This document shows positions 7,076-14,607 of a stretch of DNA of 38,845 nucleotides, piece by piece. The notes beneath the pieces were generated by a model, which had not been told where the DNA came from, ran no database searches, and worked only from the letters and a program-made list of their open reading frames with translations. A program made the position numbers and the translations under genes. How positions within the stretch are numbered: position 1 is the stretch's first letter; each line of letters opens with the position of its first letter. The stretch comes from a virus, in the IMG/VR virus record IMGVR_UViG_3300049825_000283, positions 1 through 38,845 of that record; one strand, 5' to 3'.

Positions 7076-7256
7076 TCTTTTTGTATTTCTCCCCGCAAAA
7101 GTCCAGGGAATCGGAACCGTTAACGAAACTCTGGGTTCGCTTGAAGTGTTGGGGTTTAACCGGACAAAGAACCTCAAGGCCACCGCCCCAATCTGCTTTA
7201 ACCAATCTATTCCCGCAGACAACACAAAACTCAGGCCGGAATGTTTCGTCGCTCAT
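7068..7256 (-). CDS. Small zinc-knuckle protein
   Basis: A 62-residue protein with CVVCG near the start and further cysteines at CPV and DFCG, so one zinc site is possible. It begins 26 bases inside the upstream gene and ends overlapping the DUF5675-like gene. Similar CxxC mini-proteins occur through the window. Confidence 0.55.
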   Translation of the reverse strand: MSDETFRPEFCVVCGNRLVKADWGGGLEVLCPVKPQHFKRTQSFVNGSDSLDFCGEKYKKNV

Positions 7257-7422
7257 AGGAGCGTCGGCCCTCGAACGGGATCGAGACGTCTAGATGACGA
7301 CGCTCTATCGCCTTTGGCCTGCCTGCCAGGATACGGTCAGCAATCTCTGCCTTGCGTTTCAGCGCGGCCTCCAATAAGGAAGTCCCTGTTGGGGTCTTCT
7401 TACGTCTTAACCATTCGAACAT
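7231..7422 (-). CDS. Hypothetical basic protein
   Basis: A strong ribosome site (GGGAGGACGT) precedes the ATG. The 63 residues are rich in Arg and Lys (MFEWLRRKK start, RRHLD and RRSYERR later), with an amphipathic helix in the middle. No family is recognised. It lies between the holin candidate and the zinc-knuckle gene. Confidence 0.6.
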   Translation of the reverse strand: MFEWLRRKKTPTGTSLLEAALKRKAEIADRILAGRPKAIERRHLDVSIPFEGRRSYERRNIPA

Positions 7423-7431
7423 ACGTCCTCC

Positions 7432-7692
7432 CTATCTATGGGGGAGCCTCTCCGAGATGATGATTCTAAACTCCTCTAACTCATCGACCATCTTGGCTAA
7501 GGCATCCGCCGTCTTATTTTCTGCAATGGCCTGACTGGTACGTAATTCCTGCGTTTCATTGTCTTTTTTGTATTTGTCCCAGCCGAGCCATAACACCAAT
7601 AATGAGAGAAGCGCATCTTTTGGCAATTCGCCGAACTTGATTCCAATCTTTAAAATTTGGTCTATGGTTTGCCCGAAAGCTGACTCGATCAT
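7432..7692 (-). CDS. Holin candidate
   Basis: An 86-residue protein with one hydrophobic stretch (ALLSLLVLWLGW, about residues 27-38) followed by a charged coiled-coil tail ending in Arg. It overlaps the preceding exported protein by ATGA and opens the lysis/envelope module. Small size, one membrane segment and position are what suggest a holin; there is no specific family match. It could also be an unrelated membrane adaptor. Confidence 0.5.
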   Translation of the reverse strand: MIESAFGQTIDQILKIGIKFGELPKDALLSLLVLWLGWDKYKKDNETQELRTSQAIAENKTADALAKMVDELEEFRIIISERLPHR

Positions 7693-9776
7693 TTGTAAGT
7701 CCCTCTCCCTCTGAATATCCCATTCCCCCTAAAAGCCCTTGGCAAGCTCCCGTTGGCTGGAACAGTGCTGATGCTGATTGGAATCAAGCTCCAAGAATTG
7801 ACAAGCGTGAACCCGGATGTTTCTGGGTAACGAAATGCCAGGTAAAAATTGTTGTCAGAAACAGTCACCACGGCAGATGAGAAAGCCGTCGTATATGGCG
7901 TGGATGTAAGTTTGGCCACGAAAGCAGTTGAGGAAATAATCGTTGTGTTTTGAGACTCAATCGCCTGGACTCTGTTTGTTACAGGGCTTTCGTCCCAGGC
8001 ATAGTTGACCTTCAAGGCATAGCTCCCGTTTGGAACAACTGCCGAATAAGCTCCGTCTGCAATCCCATGCCTAGCTGTGTACCAAAGGCCAACATCCGTA
8101 GTCCCCGGCCATGCCGCTTGGGGGAAACTCATGTCGTCTTGTCCGTACCACGGAGGATTCATCCCGACAGCATCAGCGAACCAAAGGTTCCCCGTAGCGT
8201 CTGGCCCATAGTTTGAGGCTGAATAGGGAATCACAGGGCTTGAGATGGTGGACGCCTTACCCCCCACGTCCACCCGTATCCCATTCGTCGAATAGACCAC
8301 CAGGGGGAAAAATACTGAGTTTGTGGCATCGGCCCCGGTCGGGGTAATAGTGACTGTGGTGACCTGCACTTGGTTGTTCTGTGCGGAGGGCGGGGTATAG
8401 AGACAATCCGACGTTAGACTTCCTACCGTAGGGGCCATGGTACAGCTTACGGTTGTCGTGGTTGCCCCGTTCACCCAATAGGGGATTTGGAATTGGGGGG
8501 TTCCCGCCATGACGTTTAACGCCCCATCGTTGGCTGGGAAGGCGGGGTTCTTCCATCCAACTGTGACAGGCTGAAGAGCGATATGGATCGTTGTGCTGGT
8601 GTGGTTTACGGTATCGGATGCCAAGACAATCGCGAAGTCCACGGGGGTTGTGTTTGTGGAATTGGGGTACTTTACCCGCCCCGTCGCGCTTGAAACCATA
8701 AGGCTGGACTCGTCCACTATCTCGAAATCCCCGGAGTCTAAAGCACTTCCCGGAATCTCGTTGATCAGCGCGGCGTATGTAGAGGTATCTGTGAAGACAT
8801 CCCCCATCGACTGCACATGGAAATTTATCCCGCCATCGGACATAAACATTCCGTGCTTTTTTAATGCCCGTATGACGGCCAATGCTGGGGGGCTAAACCC
8901 AGCTTCGCTAAATGTTGATTTCAGTCTAAACCTAGAACCATAGGGGACGCAGGTTGCGAGCGTCCCGCAGTTGGCCGCGAAGTTCGTTCCAGGCCATGAA
9001 AACCCGCTGTAGTTGTACCCATTGGATAGAGTGAACCGAAGGGCATGGTTCACTTGACCCCTTTTCATTTCGTCATAGCGTAAAGCAAGCGGCTGGAGAT
9101 AGAGTCCAGCGGCATCCGTCGCTCCATCTCCGTTTGCCAATTGGTAGGACGTTCCATCCCATCTAACACCAGACTGTGCATTGCAGGTCGGGCACCCGTT
9201 TACCGTGGCCGTTCCTACGGGGTAGTAGTTATATATTTCAAAGAATTCACAGTTGTCTGTATTAAGCCCAAGCTGGTGCCGATCCTGGGCGAAATAATCG
9301 GCAGGATAAAGATTGGTTTCTACCCCGCGATATGGAGCGGCCAATATGGGGTATTTCTCGCCATCACTACTGTCGGTGTAATAAAACTTCATGGTGTCCG
9401 ACGATGTGGCACTCGTCATTATGTTTACAGGGAATTGATCGTCGGTGAAATTAAGAGGTATCCCTGATCCGATATTCGCCATTCGTCCGGCACTGTTCGA
9501 ATCCACCGGAAGACTCGTGATGTCCACGTTGTAAATATGGTCATTGGGGACTATCGGACACCCAGCAATTTGGTTTCTTACCGTCATTGTTGAGGGGGCG
9601 GTATAAAGACCCCCGGAAGTTATAGACCCTCGGCTTCCAGCGATCATGGTGTACGTTACGGTGTTTGTTGACGAAAACTGGATTGTGTTCCCAAGCTTAA
9701 CTGTGGCCGTCGAAGGAGATATCGTCGGCCCTGCGAAGACTGGGATCGCCATCAATAATAGAATGAACTTCTTCAA
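7689..9776 (-). CDS. Large exported protein of a conserved secreted bacterial family
   Basis: I choose TTG at 9776: it overlaps the previous stop (TTGA), follows GGGAGG at ten bases and begins a clear signal peptide (MKKFILLLMAIPVFAG). The 695-residue product has a short Ig-like start (PTISPSTATVKLG). Residues about 165-328 then carry DRHQLGLNTDNCEFFEIYNY, DAAGLYLQPLALRYDE, VNHALRF, WPGTNFA and GSRFRLK. I recall this signature from secreted bacterial proteins of unknown activity. Beta-rich domains follow. Its place after the fibre genes suggests a surface-binding or glycan-related role. Confidence 0.65.
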   Translation of the reverse strand: MKKFILLLMAIPVFAGPTISPSTATVKLGNTIQFSSTNTVTYTMIAGSRGSITSGGLYTAPSTMTVRNQIAGCPIVPNDHIYNVDITSLPVDSNSAGRMANIGSGIPLNFTDDQFPVNIMTSATSSDTMKFYYTDSSDGEKYPILAAPYRGVETNLYPADYFAQDRHQLGLNTDNCEFFEIYNYYPVGTATVNGCPTCNAQSGVRWDGTSYQLANGDGATDAAGLYLQPLALRYDEMKRGQVNHALRFTLSNGYNYSGFSWPGTNFAANCGTLATCVPYGSRFRLKSTFSEAGFSPPALAVIRALKKHGMFMSDGGINFHVQSMGDVFTDTSTYAALINEIPGSALDSGDFEIVDESSLMVSSATGRVKYPNSTNTTPVDFAIVLASDTVNHTSTTIHIALQPVTVGWKNPAFPANDGALNVMAGTPQFQIPYWVNGATTTTVSCTMAPTVGSLTSDCLYTPPSAQNNQVQVTTVTITPTGADATNSVFFPLVVYSTNGIRVDVGGKASTISSPVIPYSASNYGPDATGNLWFADAVGMNPPWYGQDDMSFPQAAWPGTTDVGLWYTARHGIADGAYSAVVPNGSYALKVNYAWDESPVTNRVQAIESQNTTIISSTAFVAKLTSTPYTTAFSSAVVTVSDNNFYLAFRYPETSGFTLVNSWSLIPISISTVPANGSLPRAFRGNGIFRGRGTYK

Positions 9777-11110
9777 AAGAAGGTCAACCTCCCGGTCCCA
9801 GACGTTGCTGTCCAACTCCCTGATCCAGAGGTGAAGGAAATCGGGCCATTTGATGTACTTCCCCCGCCACCCCCTGCACCTGTTGGCGTAAACTTGCTTG
9901 AGATGGAGGAGTAATACATCGTCCCTGATCCAGACGGAGAATCCCCTAGATAGGCAATCGTGTCGCTTGAAACTGTCGTAATTGTATGGGTGTTGTCGCA
10001 GAACGTCCCTGTCGAGGCCGCTGGAATGGTGATAACCATACTGGCATCCGTTACGCCGTTCTTTCGGAACTTGAGCGTGGAAACTGTCGAGCAATCGTTC
10101 TGAGCGGTCGTCATACAGAAGTTGCTAAGTGTTCCAGTAGATAGGGCAGGAAGAAGGTACTCGTCCCCTCCGAAGGACAGAGCAGACTTATAAGGGATCG
10201 TCCAAGTCTCCCCGGCGTTCTGAGGTTTGTCGTCTGTGCCCACGGCGTACTCGTATTCCGATCCGCTGTTCACAAACTCAAGCGAAACGAAGTTGACTTT
10301 GATGAGATTGGTGTCCCCCTCATCTCCACCAGTGGCGGAGAGAGCGATAGTAACCGTATCCCCTGCCACCACGCTTACCGTGGTAGTGGTCTGCTGGATA
10401 AGGCCCCATTTGCCGGATACCGCCGCTGTCGATAGGGCGGTAGGAACCCCGTTTTTGCTCAAGTAGAAATTGGTGTTGTGCGTCCTCGAATTAGTGGAGA
10501 CATAGACGGCCAGGTTCTTGAACGTTCCAGCGGTGCGCATATAGTGGACGGCGTGGCTTTCGTAGAAGTTTAGCCCAAGGATGCCCGTCACGTTTGAGTA
10601 GTAGGGCTGATATCCATTCGTGTTGTCGAGGCCGCCAGCCGGAGCCGCCGGACTGAATCGCTGGTAGTAAGACCCGTCGTCTGGCGTGAAATTGATCGAA
10701 TTGGCAACTGGTAAAAGGGTCGTTCCCGCTCCCGTCACAAGCATATAGCTCACTTTGTCGCCAAAATTGATGTGGTCGGTGTGGATAGTATCGCTTCCGA
10801 TCTTGACCCCAGCTGGAAGTACGACCTTGCTGTTGACCGTCGCCCCATTCACGCGCAGGTAGAAAGTGCAGGATCCGGAAAGCGAGTTGTCCTCTAGCCG
10901 AACGTACATCTGGGAGAAAGTGCCGGAGCTGTAGAACGGAACCTGGACAGCGACTTCCGCCGCCGCACTTGAAATAACCGTATCGCCAACGGGCATATAG
11001 ACTGTCTGATTCGCCGCTACCGTTCCGTAGACGTGACTGTGGGAGACTAGAGGAACCGTCGCGCTAAACGAGAGGGTGGGAAGAAACAGGAGAACAACCC
11101 ATTTCTTCAT
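9773..11110 (-). CDS. Exported beta-rich fibre/adhesin-like protein
   Basis: The start is the ATG overlapping the previous stop (ATGA) and opens a signal peptide ([17 protein letters not shown]). The 445-residue product is Ser/Thr/Gly-rich, with repeated beta-sandwich-like stretches and a GAGGGGGSTS linker near the C-terminus. The final about 25 residues look like a small separate tip (GPISFTSGSGSWTATSG). It probably forms part of the host-binding apparatus. Confidence 0.6.
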   Translation of the reverse strand: MKKWVVLLFLPTLSFSATVPLVSHSHVYGTVAANQTVYMPVGDTVISSAAAEVAVQVPFYSSGTFSQMYVRLEDNSLSGSCTFYLRVNGATVNSKVVLPAGVKIGSDTIHTDHINFGDKVSYMLVTGAGTTLLPVANSINFTPDDGSYYQRFSPAAPAGGLDNTNGYQPYYSNVTGILGLNFYESHAVHYMRTAGTFKNLAVYVSTNSRTHNTNFYLSKNGVPTALSTAAVSGKWGLIQQTTTTVSVVAGDTVTIALSATGGDEGDTNLIKVNFVSLEFVNSGSEYEYAVGTDDKPQNAGETWTIPYKSALSFGGDEYLLPALSTGTLSNFCMTTAQNDCSTVSTLKFRKNGVTDASMVITIPAASTGTFCDNTHTITTVSSDTIAYLGDSPSGSGTMYYSSISSKFTPTGAGGGGGSTSNGPISFTSGSGSWTATSGTGRLTFF

Positions 11111-11859
11111 CGGACGGTAATATTCCCTGTCCCTGGCGTTGTTTTTATTGATCCGGTTCCCGGAGACGTCGAGATAGTCCCTCTTGCGGAAGAAGATACC
11201 CCTTTGAATAAAACGAGAGCAGTCCCCCAATTATTAGACCCATCAAGTGTCCATGTTCCATTTGTCGCTGTTGGTGTAGCAACAACCTTATCTTCGATTG
11301 ATATTTTTGTGGTTACCTGGGTTCTCTCGGTATACCCTGCCCCGGCAGTAAATTCTGCGTCACCGTTTACGCTACAAGCCGAAAATGCCAGAACATCGCT
11401 AACTGTAGGAGTCGCTGACCCCGTATCTGGCGTCGTACTGCTTCCAATCGCCGAACTCGATACATCAATGGAAGCAGAAGGGATTCCGCTGTATTCAGCG
11501 ACAATCCAGCGGAGAGACTGTGTCTCGTCCATGTTTATCGTGACGGTATTGGCTCCTCCCGTTGGAGAGTTCGCATACCAAACGCTGACCGTGTATCCAG
11601 CGGCATCCCCGACCCGCTTCCCCTGTTGCCAGGTATTGCCGAGAGTGTCTGTTATCGAAGTCACACTGGCTGTAGCACTTCCATGCCTTGCGGCGACGAT
11701 TAAAAGACTCCCCGCCGTGACATTGCTTGTATACGCCAGAGTATCCGACGCTGGAACCCCAGAATCTTCCCCGTTGCTTTGGACATAGGCAATCGCCGCG
11801 AAAGATGGAGCCGAGAAGGCCAGAAGTCCAAAAACGGACAGACGGATTGCGTTTTTCAA
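11107..11859 (-). CDS. Exported beta-sandwich protein, phage/bacterial surface family
   Basis: A TTG start overlaps the previous stop (TTGA) and follows GAGGTG. The first about 22 residues are a signal peptide ending in FAA. The mature sequence has the order I know from a widespread family: [53 protein letters not shown]. It ends with a GTG/TPGTG linker-like tail. The 250 residues probably form one jelly-roll-like domain plus a flexible end. A fibre or adhesin role is inferred from the neighbours. Confidence 0.6.
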   Translation of the reverse strand: MKNAIRLSVFGLLAFSAPSFAAIAYVQSNGEDSGVPASDTLAYTSNVTAGSLLIVAARHGSATASVTSITDTLGNTWQQGKRVGDAAGYTVSVWYANSPTGGANTVTINMDETQSLRWIVAEYSGIPSASIDVSSSAIGSSTTPDTGSATPTVSDVLAFSACSVNGDAEFTAGAGYTERTQVTTKISIEDKVVATPTATNGTWTLDGSNNWGTALVLFKGVSSSARGTISTSPGTGSIKTTPGTGNITVR

Positions 11860-14261
11860 TTTCGCACCTCGACGTATCCGTTGTTAATTGTGATGCTATT
11901 GACCGTACTTGCTGTTCCGTATAAGAGGGTCCAATCTAACCGTTGGTCCGCCGTCGTATCGACGGTGTTGCCCGTGTTAAACAGAGGCCAGGTCGAGAAG
12001 GTCGCCTTCGTGTTTGAGGTCAAGAACTGGCCCGTCGTGTAAATCTGGCCTGATGCTCCCGTCACCCGGCACGTCATCATCACGCGTAATTCCCATATTC
12101 CGTTCCCTGGGCCGGTTGCGACACCAGCGATGGCCCCAGACGACGCCACAATCGTCGACCCGATCCTTATCGTCTGCTGTAGGGTGTTCGTGCTGTTGTG
12201 CGTGTTGGTTCCCATCATCACCATGTAGACCGTTTTCCCAACCGTCCAGAAGTTGGCAGGGAAGGTCAGACCCCCGACGCCTTTTGCTGGATCAAGCATA
12301 TAGCCCGTCGTCGCCGAGTTGAGATGGTTCGAGCTTCCCGTCACCGTCCACATCGTTCCAGATATCGTCTGTGTTGCCCCTGATACGACGGTCCTTATGG
12401 ATTTCTGCGTCGAATCGTTCCATGTTGTGCCTTCTACGTATTTCCCAGATGGAGCCGCCGTCGCCCCAAGAGTCAGCGAAACCCCAGACAAATTCAAGTT
12501 GGACACATTGGTCACGGTCATTGAACTAGTGACGTTCAATGTCGATAGGTACGTCTCGTAGGTTCCGCTCGATATCACGATGGAGCTTGTGTAGACGTTC
12601 CATCCACCGACCCCCGCGAACGTGCCAGTCGAATTACGCTGAACGCTCCGGTCTGACCCTCCAGGAGCCCCGGACCCGCCCTGCGTCGCCGCGTTGATCG
12701 TCTGGTTAGGCCAGGTTCCTGTGATGCTTGTGATGTTCGTTCCGGCTACGAGTCCAGGGGAAGCGGTTCCTGTTCCACCGTTTGCGACCGCCAGGAGGTT
12801 CACGACTTCCGAGGAAACGTCAATCTTGGAAGCTGTTCCTAGCCCTTTCAGCGCATTGGTTTTAACGAACTCCGAAGCGTTAAGGCCAGACACCGTAATC
12901 GTCGAAACCGTCAGTCCGTTCACCGTGGCAGATGTCACGCGAAGCCCGTTGACCGTCATAGACGATTGGCCGAAGTTCTGTGTAGCCGACCATTGTTGTG
13001 CGACATCCAGGTAGGCGATGTTGGTCGGAAGTTCTCCCGACGTAATAGAAGGACCAAGCAATGTGAAGCTTGATCTGTCGATGTCTAGGGTGAGAGTGGC
13101 CCCGGCGCTCCCAGCTGATCCACCAGTCAAAGGGCTCGTCGTCTGGGCGTTGGCAACATAATTCCCTGTCGTTTCAGCTCCAAGGCCAACGGACGGACCC
13201 AGAAGCGTCACACTGGAAGGATCAAGATCAAAGTTGGCGGTTGCTCCCCCGGCGAGCGAAATAATGAACTGCGACCCATTTGCGTTAATGATCGCCGTAG
13301 GACTTGAAATTTGAACTCCTCCGTCGAATATCGCTAAACTGGACGCGCCCCCTCCTCCTCCTCCAGCCGGAGTCTCCCACGTCCCATCGCCACGCCAAAA
13401 TGTCGAGGACGTAGCACTAGCCCCACCGTTAAGACTGTTAACGGACAGATTCCCCGTTACTCCCGTCGAAAGACTGACAATCTTGTTATCAATGGCGGTT
13501 TTGAGCGTATTCGTGGATGTAGCGATAGCCGTTTTGCTGGATTGAAGATCAGCGTTAATCGTGCCAGTCGCTAGACTGACGGAATTAATGTTTGTTTGAA
13601 GCGTTGTGGTAGTGACAGCAATAGCGGTCTTGGAAGATTGAAGGTCTGTATTCATCGTGCCAGTTGCAAGTTGAACCGTTAGAAGCGTAGTGTTGATCGA
13701 ACCTGTAGCAACCCCGACTGCGTTTATATTTGCCTGCAACGTGGTCGTCGTCACCGCGATGGCGGTCTTAGAGGCTTGCAAATCCACGTTAATGGTTCCG
13801 GTCGCAAGCTGGACCGTTAAGAGTGTCGCGTTGATCGTTCCGGTCGCCACGCCCACCAGATTGATTTTCGTTTGGAGCGTGGTCGTCGTAACGGCAATAG
13901 CGTTCTTGCTCGTCTGAAGGTCGGAATTGATGCTCCCCGTTGCAAGCTGAACGGTTAAGAGGGAGGCATTGATCGTCCCCGTATCTCTGGCGATCTGAGC
14001 AATGTTAAAGTTGTTCCCCTGTAATGTAATGCTTGAAGGATTTGCCGCCCAAGAAGCCGTAGCACCTCCAACCAAACTGACAGAAAAAGCAGAACTTGCG
14101 TTTATTATGGCGGTCGGGCTTGAAACTTGAACCCCGTTGTTAAATACAGCAAGAGAAGAGGAACCGCCACCCCCACCCCCTCCAGTTCCAGACCCAGGGT
14201 TAAATATCCCCGACGCTAGAGATAACGCAGGGATGAATAGAAGAGATAGGGCCCTTTTCAT
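11856..14261 (-). CDS. Tail-fibre-like protein with signal peptide and internal repeats
   Basis: The 801-residue protein overlaps its upstream neighbour by ATGA. Residues 1-17 look like a signal peptide and are followed by a polyglycine hinge. Residues about 36-80 and 308-355 are two copies of a SLAVF...GVQVSSPT module. Residues 93-265 are 46-residue repeats. The C-terminal about 160 residues end in a binding-type domain with [20 protein letters not shown], a pattern common at phage fibre tips. It likely forms a trimeric fibre. A signal peptide on such a protein is unexpected. Confidence 0.7.
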   Translation of the reverse strand: MKRALSLLFIPALSLASGIFNPGSGTGGGGGGGSSSLAVFNNGVQVSSPTAIINASSAFSVSLVGGATASWAANPSSITLQGNNFNIAQIARDTGTINASLLTVQLATGSINSDLQTSKNAIAVTTTTLQTKINLVGVATGTINATLLTVQLATGTINVDLQASKTAIAVTTTTLQANINAVGVATGSINTTLLTVQLATGTMNTDLQSSKTAIAVTTTTLQTNINSVSLATGTINADLQSSKTAIATSTNTLKTAIDNKIVSLSTGVTGNLSVNSLNGGASATSSTFWRGDGTWETPAGGGGGGASSLAIFDGGVQISSPTAIINANGSQFIISLAGGATANFDLDPSSVTLLGPSVGLGAETTGNYVANAQTTSPLTGGSAGSAGATLTLDIDRSSFTLLGPSITSGELPTNIAYLDVAQQWSATQNFGQSSMTVNGLRVTSATVNGLTVSTITVSGLNASEFVKTNALKGLGTASKIDVSSEVVNLLAVANGGTGTASPGLVAGTNITSITGTWPNQTINAATQGGSGAPGGSDRSVQRNSTGTFAGVGGWNVYTSSIVISSGTYETYLSTLNVTSSMTVTNVSNLNLSGVSLTLGATAAPSGKYVEGTTWNDSTQKSIRTVVSGATQTISGTMWTVTGSSNHLNSATTGYMLDPAKGVGGLTFPANFWTVGKTVYMVMMGTNTHNSTNTLQQTIRIGSTIVASSGAIAGVATGPGNGIWELRVMMTCRVTGASGQIYTTGQFLTSNTKATFSTWPLFNTGNTVDTTADQRLDWTLLYGTASTVNSITINNGYVEVRN
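13467..13985 (-). repeat. 138-bp (46-residue) tandem repeats inside fibre gene
   Basis: Three full copies and a partial fourth encode units of the form [26 protein letters not shown]. The pattern suggests a repeated coiled or beta-helical rod whose length could vary by recombination. The copies are clearly related but not identical, so they have had time to diverge. Confidence 0.75.
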
Positions 14262-14596
14262 CTAGCCAGCTCAATCCAATAGACCGTTCCTGAGATTTGG
14301 GCTGTTCCCGACTGGCTGATAACGAACGCTTCAGCGACATCCGTCGTAAACCACGGCTCCCCCGTAATATCGAAGGTAATCCCGCCGTTGGCCCCCATCG
14401 CCATTGCTCCAGATAACGAAGTCGATCCTCGTTTAAAGGTCAGGTTCGTTGCCGCGCTACAGACCAGCATCAACCTATGAATTAAGACTCGTTTCCCAGA
14501 AGCCGCCGCCACAACGGTGTTATCCCCTGTGTTTGAAAAATCAATCACCTGCGACTTGAGATGCGGGATTGTCGAATATAAGAACTGTGCTCCCAT
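14258..14596 (-). CDS. Small beta-sandwich tail protein
   Basis: The 112 residues follow a pattern I know from many phage tail regions: [41 protein letters not shown], then [19 protein letters not shown]. It lacks a signal peptide, unlike its neighbours. It lies between the two large fibre genes and may be a receptor-binding tip or adaptor. The ATG at 14596 is 12 bases after the previous gene's stop. Confidence 0.65.
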   Translation of the reverse strand: MGAQFLYSTIPHLKSQVIDFSNTGDNTVVAAASGKRVLIHRLMLVCSAATNLTFKRGSTSLSGAMAMGANGGITFDITGEPWFTTDVAEAFVISQSGTAQISGTVYWIELAR

Positions 14597-14607
14597 TTAG
14601 TCTCTCC

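Noticed and set aside
11204-11788. Long open frame on the plus strand opposite the exported beta-sandwich gene, and similar ones across 8.6-17 kb
   Set aside because: They are antisense to well-supported genes, lack ribosome sites and arise from the Ser/Thr-rich codon use of the fibre genes.
13467-13985. Possible CRISPR-like array from the regular repeats in the fibre gene
   Set aside because: The repeats are 138 bp, in frame, and have no conserved repeat/unique-spacer alternation.
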